A stretch of DNA of 54,918 bases from positions 1 through 54,918 of the IMG/VR virus record IMGVR_UViG_3300021957_000050. One strand, written 5' to 3'. This DNA is from a virus. The notes beneath the pieces were generated by a model. It ran no database searches. It was not told the origin of the DNA and worked only from the letters and a program-made list of their open reading frames with translations. Both the position numbers and the translations under genes were made by a program. How positions within the stretch are numbered: position 1 is the first letter of the stretch; each line of letters opens with the position of its first letter. This document shows positions 22,301 through 29,928 of this stretch, piece after piece.

Positions 22301-24924
22301 CTGAAATAATAGGAGTAAATGGAGGTAACAGTGTTCCTAAAAGAATCGATTTTAAATTTTATGCAGATACAGATATTAAAACACCATTATCTATTTTGCA
22401 ATCAGGCAGGGTTGGTATAGGTACTACTAGTCCTGCTAATTTAGTCGAATTAAAATCCGATTCAGGAGGTACAATTTTACGTCTAAGAAATGCAGACGGT
22501 TCTTTAACCGCTGCAGGGTCTGTACAGAATTCTATTGTAATGAACGGTAGATACTGGTCAGGAGCCGGATCCGATTTTGTTGAAACAAGAATAAATTCTG
22601 TGCATCAATTAGCTAACGGTAACGGAGGTTCAGCTTTAACCTTTATGACACAAACAGGAGGTAGCGCACCAACAGAAAAAGTTAGAATAGATAGAGAGGG
22701 TAAGGTAGGAATCGGAACGAATTCGCCTGGTAGAAAATTAACTGTAACTGGTGACGTATCAGGAGATGCGAATAATTTACTTTTAGTAAACGAAAATGAC
22801 ACAGATGGTGATTCTGCTAGTATTGGTTTTAGTATGCTTAGCAATAATACTTATGTCAAATCAGGTATTTTCTTTAAAAGAACAACAACGCAAGGTCGTG
22901 GAGATTTAATTTTTGCAAATAATAATGAAGTAAATGGTAACAATGTTACTCTATCAGATGCTAAAATAACAATACAACCTGGCGGCAACGTAGGTATAGG
23001 ACAAACCAACCCAGCTGACGGGTTACTTCAAGTTAGTCAAAACTCTTCTCAATGGATGGGGTACTTCTACAATACTAGTACTTCAGGTATTGGAGCACAT
23101 ATAGAAACTAATTCAAGCGGCACCCAACAAGTGTTGAGAGTTTCTTCTATTTTTGGAGGCAGCAATAATGCCGGATTTAGAGTATTGGCAAATGGTAATG
23201 CTTATTTTGGTAGAAATTCATCTGCACCATCTCAAGAATTATCTAATTCGGCAACACCAACTAACTTTGGTAAATATACTTCAGAAATTAGATTAATAAA
23301 AACTCCTAACGGAGGACTACAGAAATGTAGAGTAATTACAGATAATTACGGTGAATGGATACTGGTAGGTAGATTTGAAGCAAATGCTATGACATCCATT
23401 CAGGGAACCTGGAGTTCTGTATCAGGGCTAAGTACCTCAACATCTCAAAATACTACTACTGAATTCTCTGCAGATTTTGGAGATAGTTATCCAACTGAAG
23501 TAAGAATAATGGGAGCAACTGACTTTACTAAATGGAGAGATACAAGAACTATAGATTTTGTATACGGAGTGCCGGCAGCTAGAAAATGGAAATATTTCTT
23601 TTCTGGAGGAGCAGATAGCGGAATGGCATCTGTTGGACCAAATCATTCTGGAAATAATAAATTTGGGTGGACTATAAATGGTAGTTACGATGGATTTGGT
23701 AGATGGATTAACCCATCGCAAACATCAGTAGGAATGTCTGATGGTAATGTTACAAATCCATCCGCAGCATATACAACAGCAACGTCAAATGCTTTTACTT
23801 GGGAAAGTGCTCAAGATGCTAAGATTACTGTTTCTGCTACAAGAACTTTTAGTGGACAAGATAGTTATGAACATGCAGGTTTTGGTAACGATGATAATAT
23901 ACAAGGATTTTTTGATGAATATCCAACTGAAACAAACAATATGCAGGGTGGACAAGACTTTAGCTCTGCAGTATGGGTACTAATTAAACTACCTAAATCA
24001 GATAGTGGAGGAGGATCAGAAGGACCTTATTTACCTCTAACAGCTGGTTCAACATACCAACTGTCAGGAGAATTATTTATAAACGCAGCAGCAGGTGTAA
24101 ATGTACAAGGAACTTCAAATGATCTATATTTCCTACAAGGTAAAAGAACAGGAAACTCAGGACCTACTTTTTCAGTATACGATAACGCTTCTACTGCTTA
24201 CTTAAATTCATACCAATCAATGACCTTTCGTGCAAATCAGCACGGTGGTTCAGGAGGTAATTTTGCTTTTACTGGCGGAAACGTAGGTATAGGTACATCT
24301 TCACCTTCAACTGGTCTTTACATAGAAGGAGATTCTGCTAACTGGAATACAACAACACAAGGACCATCACTAGGTACTATACACTTAGATCCAGGAGTTG
24401 GTACTGATCATTTTGGTAATGCAATAACATTCGGAGCTAGTGATACCGGTGCAGGAGGTTCTGCCCAAGCAGGAATATATGTAAGATCAGATGGGTCTTA
24501 CGGTACTAAAATGTATTTTGCTACTACGAATTCTTATGCTGCAGGTTCTAAGACTGCTATGTGGTTAGACCATAATGGTACTTTAAGAGTAACAGCTGAT
24601 ATAGTAGCATACTACTCATCTGATAAAAGATTTAAAGACAATCTAGTAAAAATTAATAATCCTTTAGTTAAAATTAATAAACTTTCTGGTTACTATTTTA
24701 ATTGGAATGATAAACAAGACACTTACGAGAAAGGTAGTAAAGATATCGGAATTATAGCTCAGGAGATCGAGGAAGTGTTACCGGAAATAGTTCAAACTAG
24801 AGAAAATGGATATAAAGCTGTAAAATATGAAAAAATAGTAGCCCTTTTGATAGAAGGTATAAAAGAACAGCAACAAACTATTGAAAAGTTAGAAGATAGA
24901 TTAAAAAAGTTGGAGAGTAAATAA
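19366..24924 (+). CDS. Giant tail fiber with internally duplicated domain and C-terminal peptidase S74 chaperone
   Basis: This 1852-residue protein has about 12 GNVGIGTTSP-like repeats between two copies of a 240-residue domain. Copy 1 spans about residues 50-295 and copy 2 about 1304-1543. They share landmarks TPNGG.Q.CRVITD, GEW..VGRF, ADFGD.YP.EVR, FFSGGAD.GM, GSYDG.GRW, NPSAAYTTAT and SSAVW.LIKLP. The domain resembles globular receptor-binding heads rather than shaft. The C-terminus is a peptidase S74 chaperone with SDKRFKDN, S1752 and K1757 as the predicted self-cleaving pair, GIIAQEIEEVLPE, and a terminal coiled coil. Cleavage would leave a C-terminal piece of about 100 residues. The protein starts 2 bases after the preceding gene and closes the fiber array. 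Duplicated heads could give one fiber two binding sites; this is inference. Confidence 0.85.
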   Translation: MSTGKTYSTKYIIDNDGNKGAAGQILTSTDTGINFQDAEKNGPNQIKGAIFNSKEVLMDTPNGGQQVCRVITDEHGEWIQVGRFQANAGTAIRGTWGSVTGLSTSEAQSATTAFSADFGDCYPEEVRVLGSTDFKNWSNSKTVDFIYKVPKGRKWKNFFSGGADNGMTYGGAFSTNNAANRYGMSISGSYDGRGRWHNKTQNFVGMSDVNPTNPSAAYTTATANAFDWGTAGSDAKLSVHATEHYSGQDGKITSGFGEDDNNAFFMDLYPLESNNLVGSNSEYSSAVWILIKLPGGTSGNGGGSGTYWAENGADIHNTNSGNVGIGTSAPATKFSVDTGESTFNRGNSDGTIATFRGKNNVKAVIGTLDSYFVGNVGIGATTPDAKLEVGGGSTGIILSNLGDSSAYDAIRMTYTGYNSGTPEFIFQPKTAPGSGTANTYFRFKTQGSSPGINVANVTVDGRIGIGNLTPQAPLSFATDVGQKIDFYHNTASSDRYGIEVQSSELRIHSGAQGDSTGGITFGKKTTTAFTETMRIRNDGRVGIGTSIPASVLHVHGGSGGASMIIRGDQPTGAYYYGYMYDGTNLKGTTQTNIFYAGATIAADTTIADYAGLRIDAPNVSASNAVITNNYGIYQASSLQKNYFGGSVGIGSTSPSKKLNVEGSVQLGRNGNNTAGDPHITLISGHGIEDASTGNYYGSYGFLEFNANTNYTGSARRFALTNGFLANKFAILRSDTNMATMELSTAGAEPSGAVADFVINTDGKIGIGTTNPSEQLEVDGILQIKRSGDHPAIRFQEDSTTLAYMGSGDWAINGLSNGDFGISSASTGSLALGTNSGSGRMYLIDGGKVGIGAPAPLAVLDISNTASSIYQQWSYDNPGANNYNLQLTETVTSGNVRFVFDQKNAGTVYSDVLVFNQGEIGMGTDEPDGKLNISKGTASGISNLLVLTNHQYADADDSGSSIRFQGYSLFNPGSSNPRYSEIIGVNGGNSVPKRIDFKFYADTDIKTPLSILQSGRVGIGTTSPANLVELKSDSGGTILRLRNADGSLTAAGSVQNSIVMNGRYWSGAGSDFVETRINSVHQLANGNGGSALTFMTQTGGSAPTEKVRIDREGKVGIGTNSPGRKLTVTGDVSGDANNLLLVNENDTDGDSASIGFSMLSNNTYVKSGIFFKRTTTQGRGDLIFANNNEVNGNNVTLSDAKITIQPGGNVGIGQTNPADGLLQVSQNSSQWMGYFYNTSTSGIGAHIETNSSGTQQVLRVSSIFGGSNNAGFRVLANGNAYFGRNSSAPSQELSNSATPTNFGKYTSEIRLIKTPNGGLQKCRVITDNYGEWILVGRFEANAMTSIQGTWSSVSGLSTSTSQNTTTEFSADFGDSYPTEVRIMGATDFTKWRDTRTIDFVYGVPAARKWKYFFSGGADSGMASVGPNHSGNNKFGWTINGSYDGFGRWINPSQTSVGMSDGNVTNPSAAYTTATSNAFTWESAQDAKITVSATRTFSGQDSYEHAGFGNDDNIQGFFDEYPTETNNMQGGQDFSSAVWVLIKLPKSDSGGGSEGPYLPLTAGSTYQLSGELFINAAAGVNVQGTSNDLYFLQGKRTGNSGPTFSVYDNASTAYLNSYQSMTFRANQHGGSGGNFAFTGGNVGIGTSSPSTGLYIEGDSANWNTTTQGPSLGTIHLDPGVGTDHFGNAITFGASDTGAGGSAQAGIYVRSDGSYGTKMYFATTNSYAAGSKTAMWLDHNGTLRVTADIVAYYSSDKRFKDNLVKINNPLVKINKLSGYYFNWNDKQDTYEKGSKDIGIIAQEIEEVLPEIVQTRENGYKAVKYEKIVALLIEGIKEQQQTIEKLEDRLKKLESK
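19513..20250 (+). repeat. Intragenic duplicated domain, copy 1
   Basis: This copy encodes residues about 50-295 of the last fiber. It pairs with 23275-23994 and shares an ordered set of motifs including CRVITD, GEW, FFSGGAD, GSYDG and LIKLP. The copies have diverged at the DNA level, so the duplication is not recent. Confidence 0.75.
23275..23994 (+). repeat. Intragenic duplicated domain, copy 2
   Basis: This copy encodes residues about 1304-1543 of the last fiber. It keeps the same motif order as copy 1 but lacks one of its cysteines (DCYPEE becomes DSYPTE). A Gly/Ser linker (SDSGGGSEG) and a YLPLTAGS module follow, leading to the S74 end of the protein. Confidence 0.75.
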
Positions 24925-24951
24925 ATTAACACTATATTAAAGTAAAAAGAA

Positions 24952-25497
24952 ATGGCAATACAACTAAAAGGAACATTAAAATCAGACTGGGGTAATACAG
25001 AAACAGCCTACATTAGAATAGAATTTTATAAAGTAAAACCATGGTTAGGTGAAGTAGAGTATAACCCTGTGGTATTCTTAACATCAAGCGATGCTCTTAG
25101 ATCTAAAAAATACTACTACCAAGATGAGTTAGTAAATGTAGCTTGTGTTCCAATGTATAATCTAGAATACGAATCTGGATCTATTACAGGTTCTTTAAAC
25201 TTGTCTGAACTTATTTCTTTCCCTTTAACAGGTTCTACAGAACAAGTCGCAAGAGAACATTGGGAAGAAGTATTCACTTCTTCAAGTCAAACCTATATAG
25301 ATTTTGATGATAATGGAAATGAAGTAGAAGAAACTAGATGGGTATCTAGTTCGGAATGGACATATATTAGTGAATCTATACTTGACGTTAACCGTATACA
25401 AATGGATAACTTAACTAATATTTACCAACAGTGTTACACGCATTTAAAAGGAGAACTGCAAAATTTAATACCTAGTTCAAGTTTATTAGACGTATAA
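24952..25497 (+). CDS. Hypothetical protein following the fiber array
   Basis: This 181-residue protein has no family I recognise. It starts MAIQLKGTLKSDWG, resembling the openings of the fiber proteins (MAIRLKDKLK), and is acidic, with many Tyr and Trp. The middle contains TGSLNLSELISFPLTGS, and residues about 115-135 are strongly acidic (FDDNGNEVEETR). There is no signal peptide or membrane helix. It lies 27 bases after the S74 fiber and 13 bases before the GT25 gene, so it may be a small fiber-associated or assembly protein. That role is inferred only from position. The start is the first ATG after an A-rich AAAGAA stretch. Confidence 0.6.
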   Translation: MAIQLKGTLKSDWGNTETAYIRIEFYKVKPWLGEVEYNPVVFLTSSDALRSKKYYYQDELVNVACVPMYNLEYESGSITGSLNLSELISFPLTGSTEQVAREHWEEVFTSSSQTYIDFDDNGNEVEETRWVSSSEWTYISESILDVNRIQMDNLTNIYQQCYTHLKGELQNLIPSSSLLDV

Positions 25498-25510
25498 ATT
25501 AAATTAAGTT

Positions 25511-26383
25511 ATGGATTTAGGTGTAGATATTATCTATGTTATTAACCTACCTACTTATCCTGAAAGGAAAGAAACTATTCTAAAGCTTTTTAACGATTTC
25601 AATATTACAAACTTTGAAATTATAGAAGCTATAGCAGGAGAGGGTTTACCAGATCAGAATGAATTAATAAATAACGGTATTTTAAATACTATTTTTATAG
25701 ATTCTAATGGTCTTTTAACTAAAAATATTATAGCTTGTGCTTTATCTCATAGATTAGCTTACGAAGCTTTCATTGATAGTGGATATGAAACCTGCTTAAT
25801 TCTAGAGGACGACGCATCCTTCAGTAAACAGATGTACAGTTATATAGGTTCAGGTAAATTTGAAGTATTAAAAAAACAAATAAAAGAAGTAGATTACGAT
25901 TTATTTATTTGGGGAAGAATGTATGATCCTATAATAGGTAAGAACAAAACGAATTTAAGCGAAATATATACACCAGACCTACTATCTGATAAATATTCAG
26001 CTCATGCTTACCAATTAAACAGAAACTCCGCCAAAAAACTGTTAAATAAAGCTTTACCTATAAGGTATGCAGCAGATGTGTTTTTAGAAACTCTAGATTT
26101 TAAAGTATTTTGCCCTAAACATACTTTATTTATTCAAAAAAGAGGTTATATCGATGAACATGAAATGGAAAGACTGCATTTAGCTATTTGGCAAGCTAAT
26201 GCTCCCCAACAGTGGCAAGGTGCTACAGCAGTAGAAGTAAGAAAAACAGATGATGAACCTTACATGGTACAAAACTGCAATATTGCTCCTTCTTTTGATG
26301 TAGATAAAGTTGTTTTTAAGCAATTTAAATCGTATCTTAGTAAGAAACCACAAAAGTGGGCGTATATACATTTAAATACTTAG
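25511..26383 (+). CDS. Glycosyltransferase family 25 (LPS-type) protein
   Basis: This 290-residue protein has the ordered GT25 signatures: IIYVINLPTYPERKE at the N-terminus (residues 7-21), ACALSHRLAYE in the first third, LILEDDASF with E99, D100 and D101 as the acidic sugar-nucleotide/metal site, and SAHAYQLNRNSAKKLL further on. GT25 enzymes transfer hexoses, typically galactose, in lipooligosaccharide synthesis or on hydroxylysine of collagen-like proteins. Length fits a complete enzyme with an extra C-terminal 70 residues. It is cytoplasmic, with no membrane segment. It heads a cassette with two further transferase-like genes, a radical SAM gene and an oxygenase, with the next gene starting one base after its stop. 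The acceptor may be a host glycan or a virion protein; the sequence does not decide. Confidence 0.85.
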   Translation: MDLGVDIIYVINLPTYPERKETILKLFNDFNITNFEIIEAIAGEGLPDQNELINNGILNTIFIDSNGLLTKNIIACALSHRLAYEAFIDSGYETCLILEDDASFSKQMYSYIGSGKFEVLKKQIKEVDYDLFIWGRMYDPIIGKNKTNLSEIYTPDLLSDKYSAHAYQLNRNSAKKLLNKALPIRYAADVFLETLDFKVFCPKHTLFIQKRGYIDEHEMERLHLAIWQANAPQQWQGATAVEVRKTDDEPYMVQNCNIAPSFDVDKVVFKQFKSYLSKKPQKWAYIHLNT

Positions 26384-26384
26384 T

Positions 26385-27377
26385 ATGAAAGGAATACATG
26401 TTAATTGGACCAAACCTTTTTTTCATAGAGAAAGATTAAGAGGACATGGATTTAGATCTACACGTGAATTACCAGGAGAATGCTATGATCAACCAACATA
26501 CCAGATACTTTACACTATTTTATCTGCAGGAATGTGGAAACATCACAATGGTACTATAAAACTCTACACAGATTCAATAGGTTTTAATTTTTATCAGCAA
26601 TTTGGTATTAATGAACTTTATGATGAAGTAGATATAAAGTTTTTAGATGGGTATTCGAAAACTAATATAGATCCAGCTTATTTTTGGACTAGCGGTAAAA
26701 TAAAAGTTCTAGCAAACCAAACTGAACCTTTTGTTTTTATGGATCAAGATATGATAATCAGACAACCTATACCAGATTATATGTTGGAAGGAGATTTAAC
26801 AGTTACTCATTGGGAAATACCTAGAGGATATTACTACTTTGAAAAAGAAGATTGGGAAAAAGAAATAAAGCATACTGAATTCCCAGACAATTACAACTGT
26901 AATGATCTTTGTCCAAATACTTCTTTTTTAGCAGTAAATAATATGAAATTAAAATCTGAATACTCTAATTGGCATAAAAAGTTAGTTGAAACAAATGGTG
27001 ACTATGTACCTGAATGGTTTTGGTTACTTACTGATCAAGGTATATTAGGACATGTTATTAGAGAAGGAGATTATAAAGCTAATACGTTAACTGATAAGGT
27101 GTTTTTAGCTAATAGTAACTACTCAGACAGCAAAGAAAGGTATAAAGGAAAATCAGAACAATGGTACTTACCTATCGGAGCATCAGATAAAAAAGATACT
27201 GATTTAATTTGGGAGCATGTATGGTTTAATAAAATACATTTTAATATGTTTCCTGAATTCTTAGCAAAAGAAACAAAAAGGTACTTTAGAGAATGTATTG
27301 AGCTTGGATTAGGTGAGTATTTACAACATTCAAGATTTAAAAAATATTGGGATGAATACAACAATACCGATAATTAG
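26385..27377 (+). CDS. Putative glycosyltransferase (GT-A-like, DxD)
   Basis: This 330-residue protein begins one base after the GT25 stop. It reads like a nucleotide-sugar transferase of GT-A type: an N-terminal Rossmann-like region, then EPFVFMDQDMIIRQPIP, where D120-x-D122 would be the metal-binding DxD. HWEIPRGYYYF and NDLCPNTSFLAVNN segments, the latter a likely acceptor-site loop, follow. No membrane segment is seen. I do not recognise a numbered GT family with certainty; it resembles a conserved uncharacterised family found in Bacteroidota genomes. Its 3' end overlaps the next gene's start by 26 bases, implying coupled translation. It probably acts with its neighbours in building one glycan. 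Alternative: a non-enzymatic GT-fold protein, less likely given the intact DxD. Confidence 0.65.
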   Translation: MKGIHVNWTKPFFHRERLRGHGFRSTRELPGECYDQPTYQILYTILSAGMWKHHNGTIKLYTDSIGFNFYQQFGINELYDEVDIKFLDGYSKTNIDPAYFWTSGKIKVLANQTEPFVFMDQDMIIRQPIPDYMLEGDLTVTHWEIPRGYYYFEKEDWEKEIKHTEFPDNYNCNDLCPNTSFLAVNNMKLKSEYSNWHKKLVETNGDYVPEWFWLLTDQGILGHVIREGDYKANTLTDKVFLANSNYSDSKERYKGKSEQWYLPIGASDKKDTDLIWEHVWFNKIHFNMFPEFLAKETKRYFRECIELGLGEYLQHSRFKKYWDEYNNTDN

Positions 27378-28122
27378 AACATACTGGGGGAAAAGGAATG
27401 AAACCAAAGCTGAAATTCCAAGATTCCCGGTAATGGAGAATCACTTAGTATACGTTTGGGGAAAGGAGAACGAAAACTTTTTAAAAGAAAGAGGGTACAA
27501 AACATTTTTAGTCAAAAATTCACATCCTTACTTTGAAACATATAATACCCAGTATGGAAAAAAATTAGTAGCATTAGACTTAGCTTTAAAGAAGTTTGAA
27601 AAAGTCATAATGTTAGATTGGGACTGTTATGCTTTAAGACCGTTAGATGAGAATTTTTATAAATTATTAGATAAGAATGAAACTTTATGTCCTTTGTATG
27701 CACAACATAAAGAAACAGTTGATTCGTTTAAAGAAACATTTGAAGGAAGATTAATTTTAGATTATAACCTAGAATATTTTAAAGTTTTAGAAAGAGAATT
27801 TAAAAAGTACAACTGGGACTTTGAAGAAGGATTAGCTTCTCCGAATTTTGGTTGCCTTTACACCTCAAATAGGAATTTAGGTAGAGACTTAATTGATATA
27901 ACAGTTAAGAATAAAATTGAAGGATGTATAGAAGAGCACGCTATGTTACTTTATGCTAATTGTTCTTTAGAAGAATATACAGATAGATACCAACCTACAT
28001 ATGTACAAGGGGTGAGTGATGATAGAACTGATCACTATTTTAAAATTAGCAAGATACAGAGAAAATTAAATAAATATATTAATAATAAGATTGATATGGA
28101 TATATACTTTAAACATATTTAA
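27352..28122 (+). CDS. Putative glycosyltransferase with DxD motif
   Basis: The protein has 256 residues from the ATG at 27352. A GTG at 27313 would add 13 residues but lies deeper inside the previous gene, so the ATG, still overlapping by 26 bases, is preferred. The core VIMLDWDCYALRPLDENFY contains D89-W-D91, matching the DxD region of sugar transferases that move hexoses in GT32/GT8-like enzymes, with a preceding LVALDLALKKFEKV helix. SPNFGCLYTSNRNLG and EEHAMLLYANC match the downstream acceptor and metal region. No membrane helix is present. The stop overlaps the next start by one base (TAATG). The family assignment is approximate and the substrate unknown. With the two preceding genes it makes three consecutive transferases. 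Confidence 0.65.
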   Translation: MNTTIPIIRTYWGKRNETKAEIPRFPVMENHLVYVWGKENENFLKERGYKTFLVKNSHPYFETYNTQYGKKLVALDLALKKFEKVIMLDWDCYALRPLDENFYKLLDKNETLCPLYAQHKETVDSFKETFEGRLILDYNLEYFKVLEREFKKYNWDFEEGLASPNFGCLYTSNRNLGRDLIDITVKNKIEGCIEEHAMLLYANCSLEEYTDRYQPTYVQGVSDDRTDHYFKISKIQRKLNKYINNKIDMDIYFKHI

Positions 28123-29147
28123 TGAAAGCACTTTGCAGCTTACCTTTTACTAGATTAAAAATAAACGAAGACGGTTCTTACCATTCCTGTTGCTTCCAGT
28201 CTTCTATGTACGGTAACATATTAGAAGACGGTATTGAAAAAGCTTTTAAAAATCCAGAACTAAGAAAAGTAAAAAACTCAATGCTACAAGGTAAGTTGGA
28301 TAAAGAATACTGTGATAATGATCGTTGTCCCTTAAGATTTTACGACCTTAGTAGAATACCACATAAAGAGGTTAAACTAACTAAGTACCCAATAGATTTA
28401 GAATTAAACATGCCTTCTACATTTTGTAACATTGGAGGTCTAAATCCCACACCGGAAACTGCTTGTATTATGTGCCCTAGAAGTAGCGAACAATTTATGA
28501 GCGGAGTAGGTACTGATATATTAGATGATATTTTAGAAGAAGTAAAGACAGCAATGCCTAATGTTCAGAACCTTTCTATCTTGGGTATAGCCGAACCTTT
28601 TTATAAGAACAGGATATTTGATGTTTTTGAAAAATTAGAATTTACTAAATATAGAGATGATATTTTATTTTGGACTTTTTGTAACGGTACAATTTTTACT
28701 GAAAGAGCTCAAGATAGGTTTTTAAATATAGTAAAAAACGTACATTTAGGTTTTTCTATAGATGCAGGAACCGCCGAAACATATATAAAAATCAGAAGAC
28801 TAGATTATTTTAATAAGATAAAAAAGAATTTAACTTCTTATTTCAAAAAAGTAAAAGAGAAAACAGAAATTAATGATAGGTCTTATACTACTAACAATAT
28901 TAACTTATATAATGTACATGAGTTAAAAGAAATGATAGATTTAGGTATTGAAGTAGGATCTAATAGTACTCAGTTTACATTAACTATGAAATACCAAGCA
29001 GACTTAAAGATAGATAATAGCAAACTTTGTAACAGTGACAACTGGAAAATTTTCTGGGAAGCTCAAAAAGATGCAGAAGAATATGCAAAAAGTAAAAACT
29101 ATAACGTAGACTTCTATGTACCTTTTCATAACGGATATTTAAAATAA
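28122..29147 (+). CDS. Radical SAM protein with N-terminal SPASM-like cysteines
   Basis: This 341-residue protein starts within the previous stop codon. Residues 1-75 hold a SPASM-like pattern (CSLPF, CCFQSSMYGNI, a CDNDRCP pair). The core begins at about residue 90 with ELNMPSTFCNIG; cysteines C102, C115 and C118 are arranged as CX12CX2C, a widened form of the usual CX3CX2C that binds the 4Fe-4S cluster. SILGIAEPF corresponds to the SAM-binding GGEP-like strand. Family members use a 5'-deoxyadenosyl radical for peptide or small-molecule modification, and those with SPASM domains often modify peptides. It sits between glycosyltransferases and a 2OG oxygenase, so it may alter a virion protein or a glycan. 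The substrate is unknown, and loss of canonical spacing needs testing for cluster assembly. Confidence 0.75.
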   Translation: MKALCSLPFTRLKINEDGSYHSCCFQSSMYGNILEDGIEKAFKNPELRKVKNSMLQGKLDKEYCDNDRCPLRFYDLSRIPHKEVKLTKYPIDLELNMPSTFCNIGGLNPTPETACIMCPRSSEQFMSGVGTDILDDILEEVKTAMPNVQNLSILGIAEPFYKNRIFDVFEKLEFTKYRDDILFWTFCNGTIFTERAQDRFLNIVKNVHLGFSIDAGTAETYIKIRRLDYFNKIKKNLTSYFKKVKEKTEINDRSYTTNNINLYNVHELKEMIDLGIEVGSNSTQFTLTMKYQADLKIDNSKLCNSDNWKIFWEAQKDAEEYAKSKNYNVDFYVPFHNGYLK

Positions 29148-29150
29148 CAT

Positions 29151-29858
29151 ATGAATTTCAAAAAACCACTAATAGAAACCTCAATACAAGACATTTATCA
29201 TTTAGCACCCATACCTCTATTTAAAAGAGTATTTGATGATAATATTACAACTTCAGTTTACAACTTAGGTAATAAAGTACTCAATGAACAACAGAAAAGA
29301 ATGGGTCAAGAGCTACCCGGACAGTATGATAAGGAAAGACAAGCTAATTACGATATAAATTACGATAGGCAGGAGGAATGGGTAGAAGAGCATGAACTTC
29401 AACCTATAGGAAGTAGATTCTTTACTCCACCGAATGATTTTCTACAAAATAAAGATGAAAATGTACAGGTAATAAAAAGACGTATAAAAGGTAGTTTCTG
29501 TAAATTAATTGACTCTATCGGAATAACACATAACAGCAAACCAGAGATTACAGAAAGTTGGCTGCAGTATTACGAACCTACCTCAGGTAGAGGCCATAAC
29601 GCTCACAACCATTGTAGATGGCATCATAGTGAAGCTAAACCATTAATGTTCTCAGGAGGTTATTACCTATCTGATGGAGACCCTATTAAAGACCATCCAT
29701 ATAGCGGGGTATTTTCTTTTCATATAAGAGGTATGAAACATTATATTAGACCAAAAAAAGGAATGCTACTTATATGGCCTTACGATATAGTACATTCAGT
29801 TGAACCTTTTTACGGTAAAACTCACAGAGCTGTTATTAACTTTAATATACAAATATAG
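29151..29858 (+). CDS. 2-oxoglutarate/Fe(II)-dependent oxygenase-like protein
   Basis: This 235-residue protein closes the modification cassette. The N-terminal half is helical and charged. The C-terminal double-stranded beta-helix is recognisable by HNAHNHCRWHHSE (candidate first iron ligands), GGYYLSDG, then LLIWPYDIVHSVEP with H215 as distal iron ligand, and THRAVINFNI with R226 as the expected 2-oxoglutarate-binding arginine. This layout matches the phage and cyanobacterial 2OG-Fe(II) family that has SGxYYL...FP..L.H.V.P...R.S..FN. Such enzymes hydroxylate amino acids, peptides or sugars. A GT25 enzyme in the same cassette recalls hydroxylation followed by glycosylation of the hydroxyl group, but that coupling is inference. 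The start is the ATG 3 bases after the radical SAM stop. Confidence 0.75.
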   Translation: MNFKKPLIETSIQDIYHLAPIPLFKRVFDDNITTSVYNLGNKVLNEQQKRMGQELPGQYDKERQANYDINYDRQEEWVEEHELQPIGSRFFTPPNDFLQNKDENVQVIKRRIKGSFCKLIDSIGITHNSKPEITESWLQYYEPTSGRGHNAHNHCRWHHSEAKPLMFSGGYYLSDGDPIKDHPYSGVFSFHIRGMKHYIRPKKGMLLIWPYDIVHSVEPFYGKTHRAVINFNIQI

Positions 29859-29875
29859 ATTTAGTAATCTAGCTG

Positions 29876-29892
29876 CTATTTATTTAATATAT
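29876..29892 (+). promoter_or_regulatory. Putative late-type promoter motif CTATTTATTTAATAT
   Basis: This TATTTAT-type element is followed by TATATATA, 37 bases before the start at 29929. It begins the tail module after the modification cassette. The call is by recurrence of the motif before virion genes. Confidence 0.45.
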
Positions 29893-29928
29893 ATACACAA
29901 TAACTAATTAGTAAAAAAAATTAAAATT

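Larger units (their letters stand above)
1..24924 (+). repeat. Dispersed coding repeats (about 30 bases) encoding GNVGIGTTSP, plus TTTGCAGG repeats
   Basis: Across the fiber genes the DNA for GNVGIGTTSP recurs more than 40 times in near-identical forms, such as GGTAACGTAGGTATCGGGAC followed by ACTAGTCCT. A second short repeat, GCAACTTTTGCAGG, occurs at about 121, 345, 565, 15679, 15930 and 16857, linking genes 16 kb apart. Copies are irregularly spaced and in frame, so they are protein-level repeats rather than a CRISPR array. They also provide homology for exchange between fiber genes. Confidence 0.8.

Noticed and set aside
23741-23983. + strand alternative frame of 80 codons in the fifth fiber gene
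   Set aside because: It lies wholly inside the second duplicated head domain; the product is Met/Leu/Gln-rich without a pattern.
1-24924. CRISPR-like or tandem-array reading of the many short repeats
   Set aside because: The repeats are in frame, irregularly spaced and degenerate, and encode the GNVGIGTTSP fiber motif.
11906-24924. Diversity-generating retroelement acting on the fiber genes
   Set aside because: No reverse transcriptase, template repeat or adenine-biased variable repeat is visible in the window.
27313-27351. GTG start extending the third transferase by 13 residues
   Set aside because: It would deepen the overlap with the previous gene to 65 bases; the ATG at 27352 gives a natural N-terminus (TIPIIRTYWG).
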